A stretch of DNA of 64,000 bases. Source: Woeseiaceae bacterium. GTDB lineage: Bacteria; Pseudomonadota; Gammaproteobacteria; Steroidobacterales; Woeseiaceae. The notes under the pieces are model-generated. The model was not told the DNA's origin. It ran no database searches and saw only the letters and a list, made by a program, of their open reading frames with translations. Location of the stretch: the NCBI GenBank assembly GCA_021773115.1, contig JAJFKS010000028.1, forward strand, positions 186,001 to 250,000, in the 5' to 3' direction. Positions 52,770 to 62,390 of this stretch are shown here, in pieces. Made by a program: the position numbers and the translations under genes. Position 1 is the stretch's first letter. Every line of letters begins with the position of its first letter.

Positions 52770-54806
52770 ATGAACACAATCGGTGCAATAGGTTATGCGT
52801 CGGTCGGGACATTATATGCCCTCCTTACCGTCTTGTTGCTAACTACGTGGCGCGGCCACCGGATCGGCGTTTATCTGATATTGGCCAGTCTCGCGAGTGC
52901 TCTCTGGGGCTTTTTGCTGGCAGCACAAATGTCGATGGTTACATTATATCCGTCGTTGGTGGCTATCGTCGAAGTCTCCCGCGCAACGATCTGGATACTT
53001 TTTCTTGTGCAGCTTGTTTCGCAAATTGGTATAAGTCGACTCCTCAGGTTTCTTGCAGTTGCAATCTGTGTGGTTTTCACGGCGAGTGTTGTTTATCAGA
53101 TTGTTCGTGGGTCGCTGAATTCGTTTCAGATCGCGAATCTGGGGGCTACGATAATTCCCGGCGGTCTTGCCATGGCGTTGCTCGGTCTGGTTCTCATTGA
53201 GCAGCTGTATCGAAATGCGCCAACTAGCGCCCGGTGGTCGCTCGAGCCTCTTGTTCTGGGTGTCGGCGGAATTTTTTCCTACGATCTGTTTCTCTACTCA
53301 CAAGGCGTGCTTCTTAATGCGATAGACGCAACTACCTGGTCGGCTCGCGGCCTGGTTAATTTATTGTTCGTGCCATTGATAGCTATCGCTGCGCGTCGTA
53401 ATACCGACTGGGAAATGCGAATTTTTGTCTCTCGACATGTCGTATTCTATTCGACGACGCTGATCGCGACTGGACTGTATTTGCTGCTAATGAGTTTTGG
53501 CGGATACCTTATTGTTCGATTCGGAGGCTCTTGGGGCGGTGTCGCGCAAATCGTGTTTTTCGCCGGTGCCGTCGTCGTTCTGATGACATTGCTGTTTTCC
53601 AGTACGCTGCGAGCCCGGCTAAAGGTATTTCTTAACAAGCATTTCTTCCATAACAAATATGACTATCGTGATGAATGGCTTCGTCTAGTGTCAACACTGG
53701 CCTCTTTTGACCAAAGTTCGGCCCAGGACGTTGCTATCAAGGCCCTGGCGCAAGTTGTCGACAGTCCATCCGGTGCGATCTGGGTTCGTGATTCGGCCAG
53801 CTCTGTTTTTCGATCGGCGGCCCGAATGGGTACTGCAGATCAATTCCCGGATCTGGCGCCAGATGATCCGATCATTCATTTTATAGAGAGCGATATGTGG
53901 CTGGTTGATCTCGACGAGTACAAACGAGAGCCTGAGCGCTATGGCAACATGCATTTACCCAACTGGCTTATTGATCGGCCCAGCTCTTGGCTTCTGGTTC
54001 CATTACAGTCATCGGGTATCCTGCTGGGCGTCATACTTCTCGACAAAGCCGTCGGTCCCCCGAGGCTCAATTACGAGGATCGGGACTTGTTGAAAACGGT
54101 CGGCAGCCATATCGCTGTGCACCTGGCGCAGGCGACATCTGACAGTTTGCTCGCCGAGGCTCGCCAGTTTGAGGCCTACAATCGTACGACGGCGTTTCTC
54201 ATGCACGACCTGAATAACCTGATAGCGCAACAGTCATTGATTGTTGCCAATGCGGAAAAGCACAAACGCAACCCTGAGTTTGTCGATGACGCCATCGGTA
54301 CGATTGCTGGTTCTGTCGAACGTATGAAGCGTGTGATGAAACATTTGAAGACGGCGGACAAGGAGCGTTCGCTGAAACCAACAGAGCTTAAGTTCATCAT
54401 ATCGGCGGCACTTGACCGTTGTGCCGCCGATACGCCGGTCCCGACTCTGGACCTCAACGACGTTGACGTCCGTTTGGCCGTAAATGCTGAGGAATTCACT
54501 ATGGTATTGGCTCACATCGTAAAAAATGCGCAGGATGCCTGCCGCGACGATGGAACTGTGACGGTAACGCTGGGACATTCTGACGATACTTCCAGTATCA
54601 CGGTGGTCGACGATGGAGTCGGTATGAGCGCGGAATTCATTAGAGATCGCCTGTTTCGTCCATTCGACTCGACCAAAGGCAATCAGGGCATGGGTATAGG
54701 CGCCTATCAGGCCCGGGAGTTTGCGAGAAAAATGGGCGGCGACCTTACCGTCGAAAGCGTTCCGGGGCAGGGGACGCGAGTGTCAATTACCCTGCCCGTG
54801 CGGTGA
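52770..54806 (+). CDS. prsK: XrtA/PEP-CTERM system histidine kinase PrsK
   Basis: A 678-residue membrane sensor kinase. About eight to nine N-terminal membrane helices (residues 1-285) are followed by a GAF-like domain (about 310-455), the dimerisation helix with the phosphorylated His in FLMHDLNNLIAQQSLIVANA near 474, and a HATPase_c domain: HIVKNAQDACRDDG near 585, VVDDGVGMS near 613, FRPFDSTKGNQGMGIGAYQA near 628. This plan and the HDLNN motif are characteristic of PrsK, the kinase of XrtA loci. Its usual partner PrsR, a sigma-54-type response regulator, is not adjacent. Confidence 0.93.
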   Translation: MNTIGAIGYASVGTLYALLTVLLLTTWRGHRIGVYLILASLASALWGFLLAAQMSMVTLYPSLVAIVEVSRATIWILFLVQLVSQIGISRLLRFLAVAICVVFTASVVYQIVRGSLNSFQIANLGATIIPGGLAMALLGLVLIEQLYRNAPTSARWSLEPLVLGVGGIFSYDLFLYSQGVLLNAIDATTWSARGLVNLLFVPLIAIAARRNTDWEMRIFVSRHVVFYSTTLIATGLYLLLMSFGGYLIVRFGGSWGGVAQIVFFAGAVVVLMTLLFSSTLRARLKVFLNKHFFHNKYDYRDEWLRLVSTLASFDQSSAQDVAIKALAQVVDSPSGAIWVRDSASSVFRSAARMGTADQFPDLAPDDPIIHFIESDMWLVDLDEYKREPERYGNMHLPNWLIDRPSSWLLVPLQSSGILLGVILLDKAVGPPRLNYEDRDLLKTVGSHIAVHLAQATSDSLLAEARQFEAYNRTTAFLMHDLNNLIAQQSLIVANAEKHKRNPEFVDDAIGTIAGSVERMKRVMKHLKTADKERSLKPTELKFIISAALDRCAADTPVPTLDLNDVDVRLAVNAEEFTMVLAHIVKNAQDACRDDGTVTVTLGHSDDTSSITVVDDGVGMSAEFIRDRLFRPFDSTKGNQGMGIGAYQAREFARKMGGDLTVESVPGQGTRVSITLPVR

Positions 54807-54858
54807 TTGAAACATAATCTGGAACGCGTACCGCGGACCACTGTGAACAACGTCACAT

Positions 54859-55018
54859 ATTGATAACTGCCTGTTTTTAGGTATCAATCACGTAAGCTTG
54901 CTGGTGTAAACTCGCTTGGTTAGTTTGGGTATTTTCTCACACATTTGACGGGCTAACGGGTGCGTCAGTAGCTATTGTTTACTGAAAAATCAAGGTACTC
55001 AGCATACAATTGATAACT
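54859..55018 (+). promoter_or_regulatory. Repeated ATTGATA sites upstream of prsT
   Basis: ATTGATA (54859-54865) and TATCAAT (54882-54888) form a perfect 7-bp inverted repeat with 16 bases between. The direct copy ATTGATAACT recurs at 55009-55018, 24 bases before the prsT ATG. The arrangement suggests a dimeric regulator binding in the 235-bp leader. A convincing sigma-70 or sigma-54 promoter could not be placed. Confidence 0.42.
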
Positions 55019-55041
55019 CAGTCGAATAGACGGAAGCAGTA

Positions 55042-57858
55042 ATGAAGCCGATCCTGGAGTCCTCTATGGCAGTAACTTTTCGTTTTCACCTGGTTGCCGC
55101 CATCGTGATGTTGATAACGGTGGCTGGCTGCGGCTTGGCGCTTAGTGTTGATGACAAGCTGGACCGGGCTCAGAAAGCCTATGAAGAGAGTGATTTTCGC
55201 GCTGCGATCATCGACTCGAAGGATGTGTTAATTAAGGAGCCCGATAACCTGAGGGGGCGCTTGCTGCTTGGTCGTGCGTCGTTGAGGGTTGAAGACGCAG
55301 CGTCAGCGCGAAAGGAACTAAGCCGTGCCGTAGAGTTAGGCGCAGATATCTCGGATGTGGCCATCGATCTGGGTCGGGCGATGTTGTGGTTGCGTCAGTT
55401 CGATCAGGTGCTTGAGGAAATAAATCCAGACGACGCGAAGTCGGATGCGGATCGTTGGCAGATCTATCAGTTGCGAGGTGAAGCCCTGTTGGGATTGAAC
55501 CGCCCACAAGAAGCAAGAGAGTTATTTTCTAAAATACTGGTGTCTGACGACAGCAATGTTGAGGCGCAGTTGGGCATCGTGTCGAGTTACGTCCGCGAAC
55601 GTAATTACCTGCAGGCGCGCGCGACGTTGGATCAGATAATTTCGGCAAACGGAGATGTGATCGATCCATGGCTGGCATCGGGAGAGCTGTATTTCGAGAC
55701 GGGCAATGCAAAGCTCGCCGAAACGCATTTTAGCCATGCGCTGGAATTGGCCGAGCAACAGAATCATGGACGCGCACAAATCAGGGCTTTGACCGGTCTT
55801 GGTGATGCGCTACTGGCACAGAACGAGACGGATCGCGCCCGATCGATCGCCGAAAATCTCATCGGCCTGGCGCCTAATTCGCCCAGTGCGATGCATCTTA
55901 CTGCTCGCGTCGCATATATCGATGAAGACTGGGTAAAGGCTGAGCGGCTATTGCAGAGTGTTCTGAAAGGTGCGCCGAACTTCCGACCAGCACAACTATT
56001 ACTCGGCGCGGTGCATCTGCGAAATGGCAACCTTGGGCAGGCCGAAATGTATCTTTCTGCGGTCGTTGCCGCGGTTCCGGATAATAGCGACGCTCGAAAT
56101 CTTTTGGCACGGACTCGCCTCCGACAGCAGGATGCCAGAGCTGCTCAGGAGTTGTTGCAGCCGATGCTAGACGGTGTGAATCCAAACGCAGGATCCCTTG
56201 CGATCGCAGCTCAAGCAAGTCTCGGTCAGGGAGATTTCGATCAGGCGGCTGAGTATTTGCGGCGAGCTGTTGAGGCTAATCCGGAGAATGTTTCGGCACA
56301 GCTTGATCTCGCAGCTGCGTATATGATGGTCGGTCGACTCCCGGAAGCGAAGCAAATACTTGATACGGTGGATTTCACCGGCGACGACGCCGACCATTAT
56401 CGTGGCGATATCCTATCTGTAATGTCGCTGGTACGAGGAGGGAATACCGTCGCCGGACTTGCAATGGCGCGTGGCCTTAAAGAACAGTGGCCGGGAAATG
56501 CTCGTGTATTCATGTTGATCGGTTCGCTTGAGATGCTTAGTAATGATGCGGCTGCCGCGCGCCTTAGTTTCGAGGAAGCGCTGAAGATATCGCCGAGCGA
56601 TATCTTGCCAATCCGCTTTTTGGCAGCCGCCGAAGAAGCGGCAGGCAATTTCCCTGCCGCGACGAAGCGCTATCTCGAAATCATAGAAATCGAACCGAAT
56701 GATATGGTAGCGATCATGGGGCTCGCGCGTTTGTCCGCACGTGTTGAAGATACCGAGGGCGCGCGTCACTGGCTTGAGCGGGCGATCGCAGCGGAACCAG
56801 AGGCTTTTTCTTCGAGACGGGTTCTTGGACAATTGCTGCTGTCGCAGAGCGAATTCGAAAGCGCAAAGCAACTTGCTGAAGAGACAATAGCTATAGCGAG
56901 CAATAACGCCGACGCGTACCGATTGCTGGGAAGCGCGCAACTCAGTTTGCGCAATCCTGATGAAGCAAGCAAGAGTTTCGCCAGGGCTGTAGCGCTGGAT
57001 CCGGACAAACCGGAACATCGTATTGCGCTCGCTCGCGCGCAAAATGCAGCCGGCAACCAAAAGGCAGCGCAGGATACAATCGTCGCGGCCTACGAATACA
57101 ATCCGAAGGACATTCCGACTGCATTGCTGCTGGCTGCCGTTAGAGCAAACAATGGAGAAACTACGGCGGCTATGAAAATAGCCAACGATCTTGAGAAAGC
57201 ACATCCAGACAGTAGCGCACCACTGTCTCTGCAGGGAGAACTCTTATTGCGAAGTGGAAGGATGGTGGAGGCCGCAGCCAAGTATGAAAAAGTTCTCGAA
57301 ATTGAAAACTCGCCGCGACTCGCTGCACGAGCGTATCAAGTGCGTAAGGCTGCCGGACTAAGTGATCCTGTTCGTCCGCTTATCCGACATCTGAACGAGA
57401 ATCCTCTGAATACGGAGGTCCGGATATATCTGGCGCAACATTATCAGGTTGCTGGCGATAATCAGTCGGCGATCGATGAGTTTCAGAAAGTCGTCAGCAC
57501 AGCGCCAGACAATTACATTGCATTGAATAATCTGGCTTGGACGTATCTCCTCGTTAATGACAAGCGGGCGGAGGAGATTGCCAGACGTGCTTATGCAGTG
57601 GCACCAAACCACGGTTTTGTAATCGATACTTTGGGTTGGATCTTGATTCAGAAGGGCGAGCTCGATGACGGTGTCAGCATGCTGCGCAAAGCAGCGATCT
57701 CGGCAGAAGGTAATTCCAATATTCGTTATCACCTGGCCGTTGGCTTGTCTAAACAGGGGAATAAATCGGAAGCACTTGGAATTTTGGAGAGTATCCTTAG
57801 CAACGAGGACAGTTTCGCGAGTCGCGAAAATGCAGAAAAATTAATGGCTGAATTATGA
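55042..57858 (+). CDS. prsT: XrtA/PEP-CTERM system TPR-repeat lipoprotein PrsT
   Basis: A 938-residue periplasmic lipoprotein. After a signal sequence the lipobox TVAGC lies near residue 32 (or 24 if the start is ATG 55066). The rest is a solenoid of more than twenty TPR-like repeats, such as AQKAYEESDFRAAIID, AEMYLSAVVAAVPDNSDARN, AAEYLRRAVEANPENVSAQL and AIDEFQKVVSTAPDNYIALN, ending with LNNLAWTYLLVNDKRAEEIA and ILIQKGELDDG. This is the standard XrtA-locus TPR protein, thought to scaffold polysaccharide assembly across the periplasm. Its end overlaps the next gene as ATGA. Confidence 0.94.
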   Translation: MKPILESSMAVTFRFHLVAAIVMLITVAGCGLALSVDDKLDRAQKAYEESDFRAAIIDSKDVLIKEPDNLRGRLLLGRASLRVEDAASARKELSRAVELGADISDVAIDLGRAMLWLRQFDQVLEEINPDDAKSDADRWQIYQLRGEALLGLNRPQEARELFSKILVSDDSNVEAQLGIVSSYVRERNYLQARATLDQIISANGDVIDPWLASGELYFETGNAKLAETHFSHALELAEQQNHGRAQIRALTGLGDALLAQNETDRARSIAENLIGLAPNSPSAMHLTARVAYIDEDWVKAERLLQSVLKGAPNFRPAQLLLGAVHLRNGNLGQAEMYLSAVVAAVPDNSDARNLLARTRLRQQDARAAQELLQPMLDGVNPNAGSLAIAAQASLGQGDFDQAAEYLRRAVEANPENVSAQLDLAAAYMMVGRLPEAKQILDTVDFTGDDADHYRGDILSVMSLVRGGNTVAGLAMARGLKEQWPGNARVFMLIGSLEMLSNDAAAARLSFEEALKISPSDILPIRFLAAAEEAAGNFPAATKRYLEIIEIEPNDMVAIMGLARLSARVEDTEGARHWLERAIAAEPEAFSSRRVLGQLLLSQSEFESAKQLAEETIAIASNNADAYRLLGSAQLSLRNPDEASKSFARAVALDPDKPEHRIALARAQNAAGNQKAAQDTIVAAYEYNPKDIPTALLLAAVRANNGETTAAMKIANDLEKAHPDSSAPLSLQGELLLRSGRMVEAAAKYEKVLEIENSPRLAARAYQVRKAAGLSDPVRPLIRHLNENPLNTEVRIYLAQHYQVAGDNQSAIDEFQKVVSTAPDNYIALNNLAWTYLLVNDKRAEEIARRAYAVAPNHGFVIDTLGWILIQKGELDDGVSMLRKAAISAEGNSNIRYHLAVGLSKQGNKSEALGILESILSNEDSFASRENAEKLMAEL

Positions 57859-58484
57859 AAAAAAAGCTAATAGAATTGTCATTGTTGTTGCTTCTATCGT
57901 CTGCACTCGGATCATGTGCGTCCGGGCGACCGAGTTACAAAGCATCGGAGGTATCGGAGACACCGGCGGCCGCCCAGTCTTCCGAATATTCGATCGGGCC
58001 CGGCGATTCACTTGAAATTTTTGTGTGGGACCATGCAGATCTTTCTACGGATGTGCAGGTACGTCCGGACGGCAAGATATCGACTCCCTTGGTCGAAGAC
58101 CTGCAGGCCGCTGGTCGCACACCAACACAGCTCGCGCGAGACGTTGAAAAAGTGCTTCAAGAATATGTTCGATCACCGGTAGTGACGGTCATCATGCAGG
58201 GTTTCGTTGGTGAAGGTTCTCAACAAATTCGAGTGGTAGGCCAGGCTGTATCGCCGAGCGCACTGCAGTTCAAACAAGGCACGACAGTGCTGGACGTGAT
58301 GATTGCAGTGGGAGGTCTATCCGAGTTTGCGGCAGGTAACAAAGCGAAGGTTGTGCGCAGGACGGCGGATGGAGAGGTCGAAATCAAGGTAAAGCTTAGG
58401 GACCTGCTCAATGACGGCGATATTTCGCAAAACATCAAAATGATGCCGGGTGACGTATTGATTATTCCGCAGTCATTCTTCTAG
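57855..58484 (+). CDS. XrtA-type polysaccharide export lipoprotein (Wza/EpsE-like)
   Basis: A 209-residue outer-membrane export protein. The signal peptide ends in a lipobox LGSC near residue 20. The Poly_export domain starts YSIGPGDSLEIFVWDHADLS near 46 and continues VQVRPDGKISTPLVEDLQAA. One SLBB domain follows (IRVVGQAVSPSALQFKQGTT, VLDVMIAVGGLSEFAAGN) and the end reads MPGDVLIIPQSFF. It is much shorter than the 900-residue export protein at 10334, so the two serve different polysaccharides. It overlaps prsT and precedes the chain-length gene by 9 bases. Confidence 0.93.
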   Translation: MKKKLIELSLLLLLSSALGSCASGRPSYKASEVSETPAAAQSSEYSIGPGDSLEIFVWDHADLSTDVQVRPDGKISTPLVEDLQAAGRTPTQLARDVEKVLQEYVRSPVVTVIMQGFVGEGSQQIRVVGQAVSPSALQFKQGTTVLDVMIAVGGLSEFAAGNKAKVVRRTADGEVEIKVKLRDLLNDGDISQNIKMMPGDVLIIPQSFF

Positions 58485-58493
58485 GGCACCGGA

Positions 58494-60086
58494 ATGAATC
58501 TTCAGGAAATTATTGCTCAGACCCTTAACCACCTGCGGGGCATGTGGCGCTACCGCTGGCATTTGGTAATTATCGCCTGGGCAATTGCCATCCCTGGATG
58601 GTTCGCGGTTTACAAAATGCCTGACGTTTACGAAGCGTCTGCGAAGGTCTCAGTGGACACCAACAGTTTGTTACCGGCATTAACTGCAGGTCTCACCGCA
58701 AGCGAAAACCTGAATGACGAAGTTGATCTGGTTAGCAAAGCAATGTTAACACGGCCCAACTTGGCCGAAGTTGCGCGGCAGACGGACCTCGATTTGCGTG
58801 CCGAGACGCCGCAACAGCTGGAAAACCTTATTACCGGCTTGCAAGAGCGAGTGGAGATAAAGGGCGGGCGCGACAGAATATTCACGATTTCGTACAAAGA
58901 CAAAAACAAAGAAAAAGCAACTGAGGTCGTTGCCGCATTATTGAACACCTTTGTTGAGTCCTCGCTTGGCGCACAGGGCGATGATGCAGATATGACTTCT
59001 AGAGCCATTAAATCGGAAATCGATGATCATGAGCAGCGCCTCGTGAAGGCAGAGGCCGATCTTGCCGAGTTTAAGAAGCGGAATCTTGGGTTCATGCCGG
59101 ATGATGGCGCGGATTACTATACTCGTTTGCAGTCGGCTTTGAGTAATGCAGCGGAATCCGAGCGGCAAATCAGGCAGCTTCGAGAGCGTCGCGACGAAAT
59201 TGCGCGGCAACTTGAGGGCGAAGAGCCGGTTTTTGGCTTTATGCCATCGACGCCGGCACAAGCCGCGGCCGGCTGCAGCAAGGCCGCGAATGTCGGTCAG
59301 TTGCAGTCTCAGCTGTCGGCTCTTCAAGTCGATTTCACCGACCGCCACCCTCGCATTGTGATGCTAAAGAACACGATTGCACAATTGGAAGAGCAGTGTG
59401 CGCAGGAGCGGGCTGCCATGGGCGGTGCCGTTCCCGTCGTAAGCCCGGAAACGAATTCTCTGGACGCAAATCCGGTCTATCAGAATTTGCGCCTGCAACT
59501 GAGTAACACAAACGTCGAATTGGCCGCATTGTCAGAAGAATTCGATTCCAGACAGCGCCTGGTTGCTCAACTCCGCGCCGATGTTGACAAGATTGCGGTT
59601 GTAGAAACAGAACTCAAGAAATTGAACCGTGACTATGGAGTAGTCGAATCTCGACACCAGGAACTGTTGAGGCGATGGGAGACGCTGCAATCCAAGAAGC
59701 GACTCGATCCGGTTACCGAAACCGTACAATTTAATATTCTCGAACCGCCGTTCGCTCAGGCTGCCCCGGTTGAGCCCAATCGTCCTCTGCTGCTGGTTGC
59801 GGTCCTGATTTTGGCGCTGGGTGCAGGTGGAGCTGTTGCGTTCGGACTTAACGAGTTGAAGCTCGTATTTTTTAACCGGCGTACGCTTGCGAGAGTCGTT
59901 GGCGTTCCCGTTTTGGGCAGTGTGAGTATGATTATGTCGCCGGACGATGTAGCGGATCGGCACCGTAGAACGATCGCATGGACGGGGGCGAATCTTGCGT
60001 TGCTATTGCTCGGGGTCGTGGTTATCGCACTTGCGAGCCCCATTTCCCAAATGATGCGTGGTCTGATAGGGGGTGGAATCCAGTGA
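58494..60086 (+). CDS. XrtA-type chain-length determinant protein
   Basis: A 530-residue inner-membrane Wzz-like protein. A first membrane helix at about residues 22-42 is followed by YEASAKVSVDTNSLLPALTA near 44 and a long periplasmic coiled coil (about 165-400, with EIDDHEQRLVKAEADLAEFK and LRERRDEIARQLEGEEP). A Cys-containing loop lies near 258. The GNVR-like end PPFAQAAPVEPNRPLLLVAV near 420 leads into a second membrane helix, and a further helix lies near 500-520. It lacks a kinase domain; the kinase is the next gene, overlapping by 4 bases. The size and pairing match XrtA-locus proteins. Confidence 0.93.
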   Translation: MNLQEIIAQTLNHLRGMWRYRWHLVIIAWAIAIPGWFAVYKMPDVYEASAKVSVDTNSLLPALTAGLTASENLNDEVDLVSKAMLTRPNLAEVARQTDLDLRAETPQQLENLITGLQERVEIKGGRDRIFTISYKDKNKEKATEVVAALLNTFVESSLGAQGDDADMTSRAIKSEIDDHEQRLVKAEADLAEFKKRNLGFMPDDGADYYTRLQSALSNAAESERQIRQLRERRDEIARQLEGEEPVFGFMPSTPAQAAAGCSKAANVGQLQSQLSALQVDFTDRHPRIVMLKNTIAQLEEQCAQERAAMGGAVPVVSPETNSLDANPVYQNLRLQLSNTNVELAALSEEFDSRQRLVAQLRADVDKIAVVETELKKLNRDYGVVESRHQELLRRWETLQSKKRLDPVTETVQFNILEPPFAQAAPVEPNRPLLLVAVLILALGAGGAVAFGLNELKLVFFNRRTLARVVGVPVLGSVSMIMSPDDVADRHRRTIAWTGANLALLLLGVVVIALASPISQMMRGLIGGGIQ

Positions 60087-60982
60087 GTAAGATTCAGGAA
60101 GCGCTACGCCGTTTGCAAAAAGGGGGCGGTCAGCCGCCAAAGACGCATGGCGCCGACGCTACGTTGACCCATAGGCGACTGCCGGAATCTGTAATTCCAA
60201 TTGTGCGGAAAAAGAAAATCGCAATTGATGGAGAAAAGTTTCACCTCGATGAGTCGCAACTGATTCGCCGCGGGTTACTGGCGCCTCTCGATCACGCGAT
60301 CCCGGTAGCGGACGAGTTTCGCCGTATAAAACGGCCGTTGATTGACAACGCGACGAAGCATAGCGAAAAGCATGAGGATCATATGAACCTCATTTTAGTC
60401 GCGAGTGCTTGCCCCGGCGCCGGGAAGACTTTTTGCTCGGTGAACCTGGCAGCGAGCATCTCTCTTGAGCGTGAGTTAAACGTGTTGCTGGTCGATGCGG
60501 ATGTCGCGAAACCACACATCAGCGATGCCTTCGGGCTTTCGGACCGGCGCGGGCTGATCGATATACTCGAGGATGAGACTATATCTATTGCGGAAGTTCT
60601 TGTGCGTACTGACTTGAATGACATCCAGGTATTGCCGGCAGGGCGAAAGCACAATCAGTCGACCGAGCTCCTCGCAAGCGAGCGTATGGAGGAGGTCATG
60701 CATGAGTTGGCAACACGTTACGCGGACCGGCTGATCGTACTGGATTCACCGCCATTGCTGGTAACCAGCGAAGCACAGGTTCTTGCAACTCAAGTCGGGC
60801 AAATTGCGCTGGTCGTTGAAACCGGTAAAACGACAAATCAGGATATTCAGGAAGCGTTGGAGTTGCTGGACCGCGACAAGGCGATTAATTTGATTCTTAA
60901 TAAGAGCCTGTACTCGCAAACAAACGGCTACTATGGCGGGAGATACGGATATGGTACTTACGGTTTTAACGAAGATCAGTAG
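60083..60982 (+). CDS. XrtA-associated tyrosine autokinase (BY-kinase)
   Basis: A 299-residue cytoplasmic bacterial tyrosine kinase that partners the preceding chain-length protein. The GTG at 60083 (SKIQEALRRLQKGG) is chosen because it overlaps the previous stop and matches the family N-terminus. Walker A is ACPGAGKTFCSVNLA near residue 113, Walker A' VLLVDADVAKPH near 135 and Walker B LIVLDSPPLLVTSE near 216. The last 25 residues hold six tyrosines in a YY-GG-YGYGTYG-like cluster, the autophosphorylation tail. It probably cycles phosphorylation to control exopolysaccharide export. It overlaps the next gene by about 30 bases. Confidence 0.94.
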   Translation: MSKIQEALRRLQKGGGQPPKTHGADATLTHRRLPESVIPIVRKKKIAIDGEKFHLDESQLIRRGLLAPLDHAIPVADEFRRIKRPLIDNATKHSEKHEDHMNLILVASACPGAGKTFCSVNLAASISLERELNVLLVDADVAKPHISDAFGLSDRRGLIDILEDETISIAEVLVRTDLNDIQVLPAGRKHNQSTELLASERMEEVMHELATRYADRLIVLDSPPLLVTSEAQVLATQVGQIALVVETGKTTNQDIQEALELLDRDKAINLILNKSLYSQTNGYYGGRYGYGTYGFNEDQ

Positions 60983-62378
60983 GAGATTCAATCTATCTGG
61001 ATTTATCTTGCTCTGTTTGCTTCAATCAGCATCATTGGCTGCGGAATTGGGTGGAGGGATAAGTGTCGGTGCTTCGCACACTGATAACGTATTCTTGGCG
61101 GTATCCCCTAATGAGGTTGACGATGTCGTATATCAGGCATCACCATTCCTGACATTTCTTCATGAATCACCACAATTGAACGCAAGTTTAGACTATGGGT
61201 TCGACTGGTATCGCTATTCGGATCTGAGTGCAACGTCAAAATATCATCGAGGCGAAGCAAGTCTTGCATCCCGGTTGTGGGAAGACAGCCTTACGACAGA
61301 GATTGGTTTTCGCCGTAGCCAAACTCTCAAAGACCCTCAGAATGTGATTCCAATCGGAGCCCTGCCGCTTTCCGGAAATATAATAGACCAGGATGAGTGG
61401 TGGTTTAACCCGCAATTCAGCAGGAAAATCGGTAGCGCGGTAACTATCGATGCTGGATACGAGTTTTCAAAAATCGGGTTTGGTGATCCTGTGATTCAGG
61501 ACAATGATAATCAATCAGGCCAGTTGGCGATTAACAATTATTCAGCCGGCGAAGGTCTAACTTGGGCACTGCGTTACGATTGGCGGCGCACTGAATACGA
61601 AATTTCGGCGCCGTGGGAATTCCAGCGAGCGGCCGCAGAGCTGGGGGTTTGGGCAAGTTCCTCGACCCGGGTATTCGGATCTGGCGGCGTGGAATCTGCG
61701 TGGGATAATCCCGTCGATCCGGCTTTGGACGAATCATTTTGGGAAGTGGGATTTGCCTATACGCCGAGCGATAGTCTTTCCGCTGAGTTCGCAATTGGGG
61801 ATCGGAGTTTTGGCTCATCTTGGCGCGGGAGTCTCGACTACGAGTTCAGGCGCGGCAGTACTTCGCTCAGTTATGATGAGTCCCCCACAACGACAGGATT
61901 CGATAGAAACAGTGCGGCTCGGCCGATACTGGATTCGGGTAGCTTTGGCGAATTCCTTGACCAACCCGGTAGTTCAGAACGATTCCTGTCCAAGCAGTTT
62001 CAATGGACACTTGACCTCGAGTTTCGACGCTCCGCCTTCAATCTCTCTGTTTTTGACGAAAGTCGATCAGGTCGAATAAGCGCGGATGGCATTGCTGGCG
62101 AAGATCAATCGCAATCCGGTGCTACCGCGTTATTTTCATGGCGGGCAGGCGTAAGAACGGAGTTTGCGTTTATGACATCCGTAGTTGAGCGAGAGACTGG
62201 CTTAGGGGAAGGGTCGAGGTTTACCAGCGCTGGCATCGACATCACATATCGCGTCGGAACACGCAGCGACATTTCTCTCGGCTACACTTATAGCGATCAG
62301 CAACCGAACATTAATAGCGTTGCCACTGAGGACTATGTCGCCAATGTTGTCTCGCTATTTTTCACCTATACGATGTAA
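60951..62378 (+). CDS. XrtA-locus outer-membrane beta-barrel protein (TIGR03016 type)
   Basis: A 475-residue protein from ATG 60951. A signal peptide (FILLCLLQSASLAAE, cleavage near residue 28) precedes GGGISVGASHTDNVFLAVSP. Then come many amphipathic strands with aromatic ends (LDYGFDWYRYSDL, WWFNPQFSRKIG, VDPALDESFWEVGFAYTPSD, WTLDLEFRRSAFNLSVFD), and the chain ends with an aromatic SLFFTYTM. The position between kinase and deacetylase matches the TIGR03016 outer-membrane protein of XrtA loci, a candidate exopolysaccharide porin. It overlaps the kinase gene by 32 bases. Confidence 0.88.
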   Translation: MVLTVLTKISRRFNLSGFILLCLLQSASLAAELGGGISVGASHTDNVFLAVSPNEVDDVVYQASPFLTFLHESPQLNASLDYGFDWYRYSDLSATSKYHRGEASLASRLWEDSLTTEIGFRRSQTLKDPQNVIPIGALPLSGNIIDQDEWWFNPQFSRKIGSAVTIDAGYEFSKIGFGDPVIQDNDNQSGQLAINNYSAGEGLTWALRYDWRRTEYEISAPWEFQRAAAELGVWASSSTRVFGSGGVESAWDNPVDPALDESFWEVGFAYTPSDSLSAEFAIGDRSFGSSWRGSLDYEFRRGSTSLSYDESPTTTGFDRNSAARPILDSGSFGEFLDQPGSSERFLSKQFQWTLDLEFRRSAFNLSVFDESRSGRISADGIAGEDQSQSGATALFSWRAGVRTEFAFMTSVVERETGLGEGSRFTSAGIDITYRVGTRSDISLGYTYSDQQPNINSVATEDYVANVVSLFFTYTM

Positions 62379-62390
62379 GGTGATCCCAAG

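Noticed and set aside
54807-55041. Sigma-54 promoter before prsT
   Set aside because: No GG-N10-GC pair with the right spacing was found; the closest candidate has 9 bases.
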